Source: Cavenderia fasciculata
Lineage: Eukaryota > Evosea > Eumycetozoa > Acytosteliales > Cavenderiaceae
Length of the DNA stretch: 64,000 nt
Assembly (NCBI RefSeq): GCF_000203815.1
Contig: NW_004457718.1
Span: forward strand, 124,001 to 188,000
Reading direction: 5' to 3'
Position 1 is the first letter of the stretch. Each line of letters begins with the position of its first letter. Shown here one piece after another: positions 12,401-25,300 of the stretch. Below the pieces are notes generated by a model. It ran no database searches and had not been told where the DNA came from. It saw only the letters and a program-made list of their open reading frames with translations. The position numbers and the translations under genes were made by a program.

Positions 12401-13149
12401 ACGGTGTCTACCTCCCACCACATTTCTACGGTGAATTGGCCAAGACCGAGGAAGGATGTGATATTTTAAAGCGTAGCAATAGTTTCCCAACCTTTGTCAA
12501 GATTGCTACCGATCAACGTGCCAATCCACTTGAGCGTCGTGCTGCCATCTTTGCAATTGGTCAAATTGGATCGTCGCAAGCTGGTTTCCGTTTTCTCGAA
12601 GACCATAATGTCGTCCCATTGATTGTAGAGATGGCTGAAAAGGCAACTTGTCTCTCGCTTCGTGGCACTTGTTTCTACGCACTCGGTATGATCAGTTGTA
12701 TCGAACGTGCCAACGAAATTCTATCCAAATGCGGATGGGAGTCTCCATCAGACTTGACATCTCGTATCTCTGTACCAAAAGACTTGCAAAAGAGTACATT
12801 CCTCAAAATCACACCCTATGACTTTAAGGGATCTTGGGCTGGCAATGCAGTAGATCCCCTTCAATCACTATTGGACAATGCCATCAAACAAGAGATTGTC
12901 ACCTTTGTCGGTAACTTGGCATCACACATCACTGCCGAGACTGCTTCAAAGAACCTCAAACGTCTCAAGTTGAAACACCCAGATTTGTTTGCCTCTGGAG
13001 ACATGTTGTTTATGGCATTCTCGCTATTGGATCATTACAAGTATCGTCTTATCACTCGTCGGTTTATCTATGATTGTTTCGATACTGCCATCTTTTCTTC
13101 TGATCCTTTTGAAAGTATTACCAATTTTGAAAATTTAGTAAAAAAATAA
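9410..13149 (+). CDS. piaA: Pianissimo / Rictor homologue, TORC2 subunit
   Basis: Five exons: 9410-9594, 9696-10176, 10273-10382, 10476-10605 and 10687-13149. They sum to 1,122 codons plus stop with every junction in frame. The protein is an all-helical ARM/HEAT-type scaffold. Rictor-family landmarks include the N-terminal repeats (RTSALRVIRYY) and the middle block. They also include the conserved RICTOR-V-like segment ERRAAIFAIGQIGSSQAGF followed by LSLRGTCFYALGMIS, at about residues 910-970. Known role of the family: with TOR, Lst8 and Sin1 it forms TORC2. In Dictyostelium, Pianissimo is needed for chemoattractant activation of adenylyl cyclase and of Akt/PKB-type kinases. A KE-rich insert lies in exon 3. 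The last exon is richer in GC than the short upstream exons. Confidence 0.92.
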
Positions 13150-13441
13150 ATCAACTACGAATAAGATCTTTGATTTATTTAAGACACTAGTAATTATCCT
13201 CTTTATTCTTATTATTTGTTAAATTAAAATTATTACAATTAGATACAAACGTGACGTATGATGAATGTTTATCAATGAGTTCTTCGAATGATGCATTTTA
13301 ATTAAAGAATAATTATAAAAAAAATTAAATTAAAAAAGATACAGAATGATGAGCTCACTTCATTGGCAATGAATGAAACTCATTGAAGAAAAACAAAGAA
13401 TATACAGATATCTGTTTCAATATTAAATAATAGATAGAAAA
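13150..13441. other. Intergenic, piaA to qng1
   Basis: About 290 bp of AT-rich DNA between two head-to-tail genes. Nothing gene-like is seen. Confidence 0.6.
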
Positions 13442-14652
13442 ATGGGCAATAATCAACAACAACAACAACAAGATGATATATTCAACAAAGTGATAGAATC
13501 AAATAAATGGTTATCAGAAAACTCAAAATATGTAAAGATCAATAATGAAGAGATTGATAACTTTATTAAAACTTTATCAAAAGGTATGTAGAGATGAATT
13601 GAATGAATTGCTTTGCTTTGCTTCTTTATTCACATCAATCAATATAACTAATCAATATCTTTTTCTCTCTCTCTCTCTATTTAGAACAATATAACAAGCA
13701 TTCATCATTGGTAACATTTCCATTAAACTTTTCATCGATTCAACAAGAAGTATGCTTTTGGTTTATATTGGATTTGATCAATATTGGTAGTGGATTTAGA
13801 AAAGAGTTGCATGAGGTATCGGATAGAGGTGCCTATGAGACTATTTGCTATGGATTGCTTGGTATGTTTTTGTCACAGTCTGGCAAGTTGGATAGCAACT
13901 TTTTAATGAATCTATCGTTGCACGAAATATCAAGCTTCTTTAACATACCAGTGTCAACCGAAGTACAACAACCAGATCTGCCGGGTATCTACACGTATCG
14001 TGACTCTGTCGTCAAACCATTGATTGTCAACATTCACAAAATCTTAAAAGAGTCGGCAGAGATTATCTATCGATTGGGTCACTCTGACTTTGGTGCCTAC
14101 GTACTATCATTGTACAATGTCTATGATGCAGAACAAGGCCCATTGGCATCTACATTGGTACAAGCACTTGTAGATACATTCCCAGCTTTCAAAGATGAAG
14201 CTAAATATACCGACGGCGAAACAACAAAGACAATCTACTTGGAAAAGAAGGCACAATTGTTGGCAGCTGATTTGTATCGTCGTTTCAAAGATACTGATGC
14301 ACGTTTTAATTTCATTGATGTAGATCGTATGTCTATCTTTACCGATAATGTCGTACCTGCCGTACTCAGAAAACTCAATATCCTCCAAGTCACCGACGAT
14401 ACCTTGGTCCAACAAATCAACCAAGGCAGAGAGTTACCCGCCCAATCACCCCAAGAAGTAGAACTCCGTGGTCTTGCCATCTATGCATCCCGTCTCATTG
14501 TACAACGCGCAGCACAAATCTTTTCATCAACACCAGAAGAAAACTTTATTGGCAACGATGTTAAATTGGATTATTATCTTTGGAGTGTTGGTAAACAACC
14601 AGAATATAGATCTTTTGAAAGACATTCAACAAAACAAACTTTATTTTATTAA
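13442..14652 (+). CDS. qng1: Queuosine salvage protein (Qng1 / DUF2419 family)
   Basis: Two exons, 13442-13583 and 13685-14652, joined in phase 1, giving 369 residues. The initiating ATG precedes a short poly-Gln tract and then a family-like start (VIESNKWLSENSKYVKIN). Family hallmarks are visible: FWFILDLINIGSGFRKELHE, RGAYETICYGLLG, LVDTFPAF, the block RMSIFTDNVVPAVLRKLNIL, and the C-terminal LDYYLWSVG signature. Characterised members hydrolyse queuosine 5'-phosphate to release queuine, so that tRNA-guanine transglycosylase can reuse the base; they act in the cytosol. Eukaryotes take queuine from food or microbiota, which suits a bacteria-eating amoeba. The protein appears intact. Confidence 0.9.
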
Positions 14653-14863
14653 ATCAACTACCAGACCTTCTTATTTTTTGATCAAATCGACATCGACACC
14701 AAGATATTATCGATGATTTTTTTTGTCTTTAAAGATATTATATTCATTATAATTATTAAGATATATTCGTCTTTTTTTTATTAATCATGGTAGTTGGTTA
14801 ATCACAGATGATCATAAAGCGACACCTCATGTACTCATTCATTCATTCATTCAAAGTTAAAAG

Positions 14864-17800
14864 ATGAAGAGATTAATCATAGTAATATTAATACTAGTAT
14901 TTAATATTTGTATGTTTGTGTTTAAACAAAACAATAATCAAATAAGAGTGTATTCTGCTGCTAATCTATTTTTCTTTTATTCCTTCTTTTAAGACTACGT
15001 AAACTCATATTTAAATGAATATGTTCAAGGAAAAGTTAGTGACCTATTCTATGACTGTTCATCAGGTGAGTCGTGTAGATGTCAAGCTACGTTCTTTATG
15101 ACATTGAATAGTACATCTTTATTGGTTCAACCAGTCTCTACAGGTTCAACAGACTATGACTATATCAATCAAGAGTATAAATCTATCGTTTCTCAAGGTA
15201 CACTCACAACAATCTATGTAGAGATGTGGAATAGACCTGGATACAACACCTATCCAATATTATCAGTTTCCAACATGGAATCGGATGCCATCGATGTTAC
15301 TGTACCGTGGATTTGTCAAGAGCAACACTTTCAATTCAAGTTGACCCCTATTCAACGCTTAGGATTCCTTTATGTTGTGGGTGTGTCTACTATCAACTCG
15401 ACGATGGACATCTCACCAGCATATGGGAGTTCTCCTGGATTTGCCCTTGTTGCTTACATTGCCCGTACATATTTAAATGAAGTTAACCTATGTGTCCTCC
15501 CATTAAAAAATCAAACATCAGTATTATCCTACAATGATCCTCTCACCTTGCCAATAACAACACCTTTAGTTTCGACAAATTATACCATCCCCAATATCAC
15601 TCCATTTGGTAAGTATAAACAAAAACAACAACAACAACAACAATAATATTATTAAAAAAAAAATGATAGGATTATTATTAATTTTCTCATTTCTTTTTCT
15701 TTCAAGTCAATTTAACATTCATTTCAGCAATTCATTATCCTACAGTACAAGTATATGTAGAGTATGGACAAAGTGGACAGATTAATTCATTTATCAATGT
15801 TCAAGGATACAACAAACCAGCTATTGTTTTTAGTGAGTTTGGATCTGTTTTCCCAATGCTTGGTAACAGTCAAGACATGCAATTAGTGAGTGCAGATAAA
15901 TTTAACTATCAAGGGATTACAAATCCAATAGTCTCTCAAACGTTTTATAATATTCGTGGTCCTACCCTAACTCCCATTCTTCCATCTCCAAAATCATTTG
16001 ATTTGTATTTTCAAGGTAAAAAAAATCAAAGACTAATACTACTACTACTATTACGACGACGAATATAATATAATTAATTCATTATTTATTTTTAATTATA
16101 TATATATAGATCCTCAAACTTTTTTTACCAATTCTACACCAATAGATTTGGGACCAACACTTGGAACATTGAATTTAGTAATGGGTGATTACTTTAATCC
16201 AGTTAAACTATACTATCAATCAAATGTTGAATACACCATTCCATATCCATATGGATACAAACACAATTACGATGAACAACTCAACCTTATTCGTTACAGC
16301 TTTTCATTCTTGACAGGTGTTTTCAATTTTAAAGCAACAATCTTGTTTCGTCAAACTACTCAACTATTTGATGAGACAATTAATTTTTATTTACAAGGTA
16401 CCATAGAAGAAGAAGAAGCAGGGAAGAAGAATAATCAACTTTTCCTAACCAAACTTTTTTTTATTTTTGTCTAGATACTTTGGTCCCAATATTAGTTTCA
16501 GTTGATTTCCAACCATTCTCTTCTGATAGTTTTATCGTTACTATGAGAATTACCGACAACTTTAGTGGAGTGTACAAGATTGAATTTGGCACCAGTCCAG
16601 TCAGGAGATTCTATGCATCGGATACTCTAATCTCTGGAAATGAATTGGACGGAATCTATGTATTTGAATACTCATATTCTTCAATAGACACTTCACCGCA
16701 TTTAATCAATATTTACGATAACAATCAAAATGTTTTACAAATTGAAAAGGATATTTATGATATCAATTTAACTAAAATCCCACCAAGACCTTTTAATCCA
16801 ATTTGTATGTATAAAAAAAAAATAATAATAATAATTAATATATTTATTTTATTTTATTTTATTTAGTACAAATAACATCAGATGATTTTACACATTTTGA
16901 ATTTTATCCAAATATTGTAAATACTAGTTTAGGTCCAAGTATGGTCACTATGTTGTTTAATTTGACCGAAAATTTTCCAAGAGATACTTTGGTTAAATTC
17001 TCTTTTGGATGGAATTCTCATATGCTTTATTACACAGATTTGATGATGCCAGTCATTGCCGAGTATCATCCACCCGACAATATGTTTAGAGCTGATTTCT
17101 TGATCCCTGCCAACACTGAAAACTATACATTGACATTTGCTAAAACTTCTTTCTCTCCTATTGATGCCATTCAAGCTTCTTTAATTGAAAAGTTTGGTTC
17201 TCAAGCAAAAGTTGATTTAGTTTCAAATTGTAAGTAAAAACAAAAATGAATAATATTAATTAATTATTAATGTTTAATTCTTTTTAATTTTTAGATTTAG
17301 ATATTAAACCACCAATGGTAACTCGTTTAGTACCAATACCAGGCAATAATATAATGAATAGTGGTGCAGATTTCTTGGTGGGATTTAATATAACTATTGT
17401 AGATCGACCAAATGGATTCAGAGAAGGAACTTGGAATATTAAATCTAGTATTGATGGAAAGCTTTATTCTTTTAAATTGGATAATAGTACAAGAGTTTCT
17501 GGTGACCAATTTGAAGGAACCTACCAAGTGAATTGGACTATGGACGGATCGTACTGCCAAAACCAAACATTTTCAACATACAATATTTCGTTGGTCGATC
17601 AATCAGGTGCTACTTCTGAATACCCAAGTTTAATGAATTTCGAACCAGCCGTCCACTTGGATCCATTTATTCAATTAATCACTTCACCACTCAATTTATT
17701 TATCAACTATAACTGTTCGGTCCCTACAACAAGTGACTCTGTACCACCAACCATTCTTGCATTCAGTTTTACCCAAGACAACGATGCAAGAGTCGTCAAC

Positions 17801-19453
17801 TTTGACCTAACCATTCAAGATGCACTCGTTGGCATATCACTTCGTCACAACCCAGTAGTTTATATTTGGGACAAGAATGGAAGATATGTGTCGATTGAAT
17901 CAAACAACAGAATCATTCACAACGTTTCAACAGTTTCGTATCAATATTCAACACAACTAACCTATTCTGTGGCCAGTACACCTAGTCTAGTGTCTGTTTA
18001 TGGATTGGTTGATAAGAATTTGAATACCGATGGTTATTCAAGCGCTGATTTGAAATCAAATGGGTTCCAGTACGATATTACAGTCCCTCAATCACCAGAT
18101 GTACCTGTATTGTTTGAATCTACATCAGTTTATAGAATTGGAGGTATATTAACGGTACGAGGTGCTAAACTAGGTGACTCTACACTGCCCAATCTAGTCG
18201 CATTTATCGACTATGGAAATGGAGAAGAGATGGCACCCATCGACATGGTATACAATGTTGGATTACATGTCAAGGTTGGAACCATACCCTCTACAACCAC
18301 AAAACTAATTCTTCGAGTTAGATCCAACGTACCATCCCAACAGTACTCTAATAAATTGGTTATTCAAGTCAAAGAGTACAAACCTACAAGAGTCATTCCA
18401 CCCAACCCAGAACCAATTCCGTGCCCAGGATCACCGTTGGTGTGTAGTGGAAGAGGACAATGTACCAATGATGGATGTGTTTGTGTAGCACCATGGTTTG
18501 GTCCAGCTTGTACAAGTCAGGTCGTTCCTGTAAATCCTCCTATTCGAAATGAAACTGATCCAACTGTCATTATAGGTGGAGGTAATGGAACAAGTGGTGG
18601 GAATGGTACTGGAGGAAACCAACCAATTAAAGTTAGAACAATCATCTCTATAGTTGCCATTAGAGAATTGTCCTATGACGGAGTAGAAGTTGCAATGCAC
18701 AAGTTTTCAAACTGGACGCTCACCGATCAATCCAATTCCACCCAAGACAATATTCACAACAGCACTCAATTGTACAACTATCAAACATTGATGAACCAAA
18801 ACTCAACCCTTGTCAATGTTAATATTGAATGGTTCAATCAATCCACTACCATTCAATTTGCACAGTCCAACATTACATTGCCACCCTTTTCAACCAAGAT
18901 TTCAATGTCATTGTCTAGATATGATTTTGCAAGTATTTTAAATACCCTCCAAGTTATATTTAAAGTAACCTTTCAAGATGATGAAGGAATAGATAGATGT
19001 GTTGAAAAGGGGTATGGATTGGGTAACGATGACAACCAAGATGATGTGCAATGGCTAAAGATCCAAATAGAGGATCAAATGTTGTATGGTCAATTTATTA
19101 GAAGAGCATTGGTTGATGGTCGTCCAAATAATGTCCGTAATGTCGTATTGGATGGTTTGTTTGGTGACACTCTATCTACCGACTCTTTTATTGGTATCAA
19201 CATACCTCACTACTCTTTCAGTGCAACTATTGATCCCAACTTTTCAAATCTAATCAATTTCGATGGTGAAACACCTAGTTGTGGTGACACCAACAAACTA
19301 TCAAATGGTGCTATTGCCGGTATTGTAGTAGGTTGTGTCATTGCACTAGCCATTGTAATTGGTACTATCATCCTCATTAAAAAGAAACATACTCAAAAAG
19401 GTTACGAAATACAAATGAAAAAGAAATTAGATTCTTTTAATAAAAGTCAATAA
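14864..19453 (+). CDS. Large ComC-like membrane protein: repeated beta-sandwich exons, TIG, EGF, supersandwich, TM
   Basis: Seven exons: 14864-14909, 14994-15608, 15707-16015, 16110-16397, 16475-16804, 16867-17229 and 17295-19453. All introns are phase 1 and the total is 1,369 codons plus stop. Residues 1-16 are a signal peptide (MKRLIIVILILVF). Exons 3-6 each encode a 95-120 residue module that reads as a beta-sandwich repeat. An IPT/TIG-like stretch (GGILTVRGAKLGD) precedes an EGF-like domain at about 1021-1052 (CSGRGQCTNDGCVCVAPWFG). A ComC-type supersandwich domain follows, then a transmembrane helix at about 1321-1345 and a 24-residue lysine-rich tail. Known relatives in Dictyostelium are developmental surface proteins. 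This one lacks the LRRs of its neighbours. Confidence 0.85.
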
Positions 19454-19561
19454 ATAAGAATAGAATAGTTTGTATTGAATTTAAATACAATTATATTATA
19501 TATTATATATGAATAGTCTGTTTCTGTACAAGTTTATTCATTTTTGTTTTGTTTTGTTTGT

Positions 19562-20143
19562 TTAATAAGTTGATTCAAAGAAGGTTTTTGATTGCTTGGA
19601 ATCTGGGATCATGGTCTTACCACCCTTGGTCCAGTTGGCTGGGCAAACTTCACCGTGGACATCAGTGTATTGGTAGGCTTCAACAAGACGGAGAGCTTCA
19701 TCAACGGATCTACCGACTGGGTTATCGTTGAGGGTGATTTGCTTGACGAGACCGTCAGCACCAATGATAAAGGAACCACGGATGGTGTGTCCGTCTTCTT
19801 CGATAAAGACACCATAGTCCTTGGCAATTTGGTGAGTAAGATCAGAGACGATTGGGAAGTTGATACCACCCAAACCACCTTGCTTACGTGGGGTGTTGAC
19901 CCAAGCCAAGTGAGAGAATTGAGAGTCTACTGAACAGGCAATGATTTCACAACCAATCTTCTTGAATTCCTCAGCACGTTCGCTAGCGAAATAAATAAAA
20001 GATATTAATATAAAGATTTGAAACATCAATGCTTTTTCTTTTTTTTTTTCTTTTGTTTAAACAACACTTACGAGAAGGAGATGATTTCAGTTGGACATAC
20101 AAAGGTAAAGTCGAGTGGGTAGAAGAACAAGTATACGTATTTA

Positions 20144-20177
<34 letters not shown>

Positions 20178-20365
20178 GTGTATAGAATTATGATGATATT
20201 AGTATATTGAAATACAAACTATTACTACTATTGATTGTTGTTTATAAACATACCCTTGAAGTCGTCCAAAGAGACGGTCTTGAATTCACCATTGACAACA
20301 GCTTGAGCGGTGAACTTTGGAGCTGGCTTTCTGATACGGATTTGTTGCTTGTGTGGGCAGGACAT
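19562..20365 (-). CDS. Cytosolic 2-Cys peroxiredoxin (AhpC/TSA family)
   Basis: Three minus-strand exons, 20365-20254, 20144-20072 and 19982-19562, total 201 codons plus stop, the usual length of the family. The peroxidatic cysteine is C54 in FVCPTE and the resolving cysteine is C175 in GEVCPANW, so it is a typical 2-Cys enzyme reducing H2O2 and peroxides with thioredoxin. The GGLGG motif that marks peroxide-sensitive eukaryotic peroxiredoxins is present; the C-terminal YF motif is replaced by FF (SKTFFEST). There is no signal or mitochondrial peptide, implying a cytosolic location. It lies convergent to the ComC-like gene with about 110 bp between stops. The intron at 20145-20253 contains a (TA)n run. 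Confidence 0.95.
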
Positions 20366-20874
20366 GTCTAATTCTTCAAAACAGTGATGATGACTGAATA
20401 TAAATTTAATATTAATATATATTACATTAAAAACTGTGTGCGAGTACAGAGGTGTTTGCGCATAGTCTCTTGCGAGGATGAAGATCAAAAAAATAAATAA
20501 AAAAATAAAAAAAAATGTTGGTGTGTTTTCTTTCGAATGAACCCCCCTCATTCCATGCGTCTATAGGGTCATATGACACTAAAAAAAGTCACAACGAGAG
20601 AGAGAATGAAATTCCATCCATCCGTGGAAGTAAAACTCGTAATTACTACTACGAGTAAATAACAAGTATATATTATTGAATATACCTATAGAAGTATCTA
20701 AGATCTAATTAGATCTATTGTAATCTTCTCTTCTGATTGAAATAGGTTGGTTGTTGGTTGGTTGGTTGGTTCATTCTTCTTCTTCTCCAATCAAATTCTA
20801 GAAGAGATGAAAAAGAAGACTGGACTAATGGTAATGTATGGATGGGATGATGAGAAATGGATGGGATGAGAAAC
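20366..20874. other. Intergenic, peroxiredoxin 5' flank
   Basis: AT-rich DNA with a GGTT repeat near 20746-20772 and a TTC run near 20774-20786. A minus-strand segment near 20686-20802 could be read as an extra coding exon for the small gene at 20875-21087, but only with a weak donor; not called. Confidence 0.5.
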
Positions 20875-21087
20875 CTACTGACTACAATCATCGTTAGAGG
20901 ATGATGAGAATTTAGAGATGAATGATGAAGAAGAAGAGATCGATGGAGTAGTGAAAAGAGTTGTTGATTTGGTCATCGAGAAGGTTGGTGCAGTCGATGT
21001 CGATGATGACAAGGAAGCAAAGTTACTCTTGTTGACTGATGCAACAACTCTAGATGTGACTGATCTGATACACTTTAAACTATTCAT
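20875..21087 (-). CDS. Small Ser/Thr-rich hypothetical protein with presequence-like N-terminus
   Basis: A 70-codon frame starting MNSLKCIRSVTSRVVASVNK. It is basic, Ser/Thr-rich and lacks acidic residues until its last few positions, the composition expected of a mitochondrial targeting sequence. The rest is Ser-rich low complexity ending in NDDCSQ. It may be the first exon of a longer gene, but no strong donor follows. The opposite strand also carries an open frame of acidic low complexity, which I judge to be the shadow. I cannot assign a function and the gene itself is uncertain. Confidence 0.35.
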   Translation of the reverse strand: MNSLKCIRSVTSRVVASVNKSNFASLSSSTSTAPTFSMTKSTTLFTTPSISSSSSFISKFSSSSNDDCSQ

Positions 21088-21127
21088 TTCTATGTTCTCT
21101 CTTTTACAAAATATGAAAATCGATTAA

Positions 21128-21497
21128 AGATTAGGTAGGTTCTGTCCTCCCTTTGTTTTGTTGATCATCACATTTTTAATTAAATTAATTTATTTATTTT
21201 TCATTAGTTTTAAAGAACCCACAGCACTTTTAACTCAATGACCATCACCGTCAGTCTTTTTGCAACATATATAAATTAAATTAATATAAATAAGATATTA
21301 TACTACTACCAGATAAAGAACAAGATAGATAGATATCATATGATCAAGGAAAATAATTAAAAAAACAATTATCCATTTCAAAGAAAGAATCTTTTCATCT
21401 TTGTTTTTGTAGAGCTCTAACAACAAAGAGAGAGAGAAAGGACAGTTCATTCATTTACTTTATTTTCTATACAACAAAGAAGACTTTTTAAAAGAAG
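21128..21497. other. Intergenic
   Basis: AT-rich stretch between the two small uncertain genes. It contains GATA-type short repeats near 21326-21333 and a GA-rich run near 21427-21439. Nothing gene-like is seen. Confidence 0.55.
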
Positions 21498-22037
21498 ATG
21501 ACGTGGTTACCATCACCAAGCAAATCACTTAAAGGTGTTTTCCTATTTTGGTCACCTCTCAATATGAACAGATACTTTGTGTTGGAGAGAAATGTTATTT
21601 ATACAATACATCCAGCTGTTATGTTACACCAACAACAACAACAATCACATTATCAACAACTAAAGTTACAACAACAATCACATCATCATCATCATGGTCA
21701 AAGCCAATCATCATCATCAGCGCCTCCACCTCCACCACCACCATCAATGCCTAAAATAATAGAATTACTGTCATTATTTTCACATGTAGATAAAAAAGAA
21801 ACCTATAGAATCAAATCAAGATTGAATGTATTTGTACCTGAACAAATTGCAACATCAAACAATCTACAAGACATTGAAAATAATTGGGATCACTTGGAAT
21901 CCGAATTATATCCAGCATTGAAAAAAATGGAATCGAGCACCGATAAACAACAGGCACTTGTAGCATACCTAAAACGTAAACAACATTTTAAAAACTTTAT
22001 ACCTCAACCTTCTTCCACTTCCACTTCATCTAGTTAA
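21498..22037 (+). CDS. Small hypothetical protein with Gln/His and Pro runs
   Basis: A single-exon 179-residue frame. Residues 1-40 (KGVFLFWSPLNMNRYFVLERNV) resemble the first strands of a PH-like fold, but too little is present to call the domain. A linker of poly-Gln, poly-His, Ser and eight prolines follows. The C-terminal 100 residues (from KIIELLSLFSHVDKKETYRI) look helical and conserved in style, ending in a Ser/Thr tail. I do not recognise the family. It appears to be a real gene because both non-repetitive ends have normal amino-acid use and the ATG follows an A-rich stretch typical of these starts. Confidence 0.6.
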   Translation: MTWLPSPSKSLKGVFLFWSPLNMNRYFVLERNVIYTIHPAVMLHQQQQQSHYQQLKLQQQSHHHHHGQSQSSSSAPPPPPPPSMPKIIELLSLFSHVDKKETYRIKSRLNVFVPEQIATSNNLQDIENNWDHLESELYPALKKMESSTDKQQALVAYLKRKQHFKNFIPQPSSTSTSSS

Positions 22038-22086
22038 AAGGAAGGGATTCCCTCCTTATTGGACAACAATTGTATAATAAATGTAA

Positions 22087-22117
<31 letters not shown>

Positions 22118-22390
22118 TGGATATATATATATATATATATATTTATTCCAATAATACTTAACAACCTGTGCAGTCCTGACTCGACCTGAAATAAAAAAAG
22201 AAGAAAGATCAGTGTTCGTTGAAAAGGTTGTATATCTCAAGATATTTAGGTTGACTTTTAATCAGAAGAATAATAGTTGTTGGAACCATTCCTATTCGAA
22301 TGGTTATGCTCGAGTATTGGAAGCAATGACAGACATGTGGATGTTAGTTATAATGTAATCTTTTTAATATAAATACTGTGTATTACAATA
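22038..22390. other. Intergenic; promoter region of LRR receptor-like gene A
   Basis: Contains an (AAT)n repeat near 22088-22116, a (TA)n run near 22121-22141 and a perfect 8-bp hairpin at 22284-22305 listed separately. No gene seen. Confidence 0.55.
22284..22305. promoter_or_regulatory. Perfect 8-bp hairpin upstream of gene A
   Basis: AACCATTC and GAATGGTT flank a 6-nt loop, about 85 bp upstream of the ATG at 22391. It could be a binding site or an RNA hairpin in the leader. The role is unknown. Confidence 0.3.
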
Positions 22391-25300
22391 ATGATGAAAA
22401 GGTATTTACTTTATTTATTATTGTTGATCATCGCACCACTTTTCTTTGGTGGTTATGATCGTCATCATCATTTTGCTTTTGCACAAACAATACCTGCTGA
22501 AGAATGTAAGTACGATCATCATCATTATGATCATTATGATCACATGTCATTTATTCATCTATCCTCTATCGTGGCGATCACAACTAATATTAAATCTATA
22601 ACTTTATTATACTCTCACCCACACTGCAGTAAATAGTGCAATATGGATCATCAAACAATATCGACTCGATGTACCAATGGATCAGACAATGTGTAGTAGT
22701 ATAAATTTCGCTGTTTGCAAGATATCTATTGATGGTTTATATCATTTAACTTCAATGTATGTCTATTCATATCTAGAGAATGATAATTCTTTGTATCTAA
22801 CCATTTTTATTTTCATTTGTTCAGTCGTTATACTGGAGATACCTATTTAATGACCAATGGAATGCCAGATACAAATCTACTAGCATTTACCTTTCCATTT
22901 TTGGAGAATCTGATCATTCCTACTCCATCTGTCATTGCCGACCCTTCATTAAACATGCTCAACTTGATCAAAAATTTAACTCAACTTTATTCATTTGTGT
23001 ATGTAATACAAACAAGTATACTATAGCGCTATAGAGTACTCTTTGTTGGTTTTACTTAATTTAATTATTAATACATATATTTATTTATTTATTTATTTAT
23101 TTAGGATACAAGGGGTTGGTGATCCATCAATCACAACCATTCCAATTGGATTTATGCAACAAGTACCAAATATCCTATCGTTTGTATGTCTGTGCAGCAT
23201 TACAGACATTCCACAATTAGGTTCAAATAGCAAATTGCAACAATTGTCCATCGAATCCAAAACTAATATTAATTTTGTGATTGATGAATCTGTTTCATTG
23301 CCAGCACTCCTGGAGCTCTCTATCAACTATTCTCCTTCGTCTCCCCAGTCACATCGCATCACTCAAGCTTCATTCCCAAAAATTACTCGACTTTCCTTTA
23401 TCTCTGATACATCTTACAAGATATCAATTCATCATTCAACAACTAAACCAAATTTAGAAATGTATGTATCCTAATATAAATGATAGTATTATTTTTTCAC
23501 AAACTCACCGACCACCATTCATTCACAAAATAGCTTTTTAGGAACATTAATATTTCAACCAGCTGTTTGGTTTGAGTTTACTACTACTAATCCCTCATCA
23601 ATCAAAAGTCTTGCTATTCATGGGAAATATTCAACCTATTCCCCTTCCGATTTAGAGAATGATTATCCCAACCTCGAATATTTAGTATTAAGTCATATTC
23701 AATTCCTAAATCAATACCCTTTTTCAAACTTTCCTCCAAAATTAAATAGTTTGTAAGTTTGCTTGTTTAAATTAATCATATCTTTTAAAAAGTCTCTCTC
23801 TCATGATTTACTAAAAAAAACAAAAAAAAACATCTAGGAATATATTAAATGCAGGTTTAAAGATAATTCCATCCATTCCTATACCATCTCGTATGAATGC
23901 ACTGTAAGTATTTTTGAACAGTCAGTGAAATCATAAATCATAATAATTATTAGTTAATTAATTAATTTATCTATCTATTATTTTTTATTTAGTGGATTTT
24001 ATAACAACTCTTTAGAAACAGTACCATGGGGAATATTTTCAGACCTAACATCATTTAATATGAGAGTTCATTTTGACCTTAATTTAAATCTGGGTGGATC
24101 AGTTCCACCAATGTTGTGCAACAAGATCAACTACTTGTCAATCACTAATACTGCTTTGGTATGGGTGCCAGACTGCTTTTGGTGCTACCAAAGTGGTCAC
24201 ATGTCGACTCAGTTACCCAAACCAGCAGGGTTTACATGTCCGATATCATTGACAACGCCAGCAACCATCAAAACCATTGTTGGAAAGACCAAGATAGAGG
24301 GTCAAAACATTGGGTGGGGTCTAGTCACTCCGGAATATTCACTTGTACATGTCATTCCAAACTCTAATCTATTACTCCAAATATCTCAATATGCCAATTA
24401 CCTTGTCGAGAAACCTCTGGCGGTCTCATTTTTAGCCGGTGGCTCTGCAGAGTATAACTACACATTTAATGTTCAAGAAGTTGGAATATTATTTAATTCA
24501 GCGATATTTACTTTTATTCAGCAACCTGGTGCAGTTACATTTATAGTAGGATTTAGATTGTATAATCCCAACATTCCTCACACTGCCACTATTGATGACA
24601 CTATCGATTGTGTACAAGATCTTGGTGAAGACACCAAACAATTTTTCACTTGTTATTCAGTTCTTGTTACCAAAGCCTACACTATGACTATTTCAAATGC
24701 TTATACAATGTCAAGTTTCCAATTTAATTATATTCAAAGTATATATACATAGTAAACAAAAAAAAAATAAGAGTAATAATATTTTTACTAATTTTATTAT
24801 ATTTTTAGAATATCCTGTAGTTTCATCTGGATCAGTTAATAATGGAACGACAGGAGATTCAAAATTAATTAGTTTGACAGGTGATTTTGGAAACAATGGT
24901 CAGAATAATGCATCTGTATTTATCAATGGTACCATACCATGTATTGTAAGCTTTGCAAGTCGCGATATTATCAATTGTACCATTTCATCATTAAATAGTT
25001 TTGGTAGTGCATCTTTAATGGTTTCAGTTGACGGTGCTCTATTTAATAGACCTAATATGCTTTATTTTGCACAACCACCAAATAATAATAATAATGGAGG
25101 AGGGGGATCACTAAAAGAAAAGTGTGAAAAAGATACTCATAATTGTTATGGTAATGGTCAATGTCAAGACAATGGTCAATGTTTATGTAATACTAATTAT
25201 AATCCAACTGATAATTGTTTAACTCAATGTATGTTGTAAAAAAAGAAAAAAAGAAAAAAAAAGAATATTAATATTTATTTAATATTTATAGTTTTCAATG

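Noticed and set aside
19549-19933. Plus-strand frames of 60-113 codons opposite the peroxiredoxin
   Set aside because: They lie antisense to a clearly conserved enzyme and resemble no family.
22088-22141. Tandem AAT/TA repeats considered as a CRISPR-like or transposon structure
   Set aside because: Simple microsatellites with no spacers or terminal repeats; no CRISPR array or transposase gene is visible anywhere in the window.
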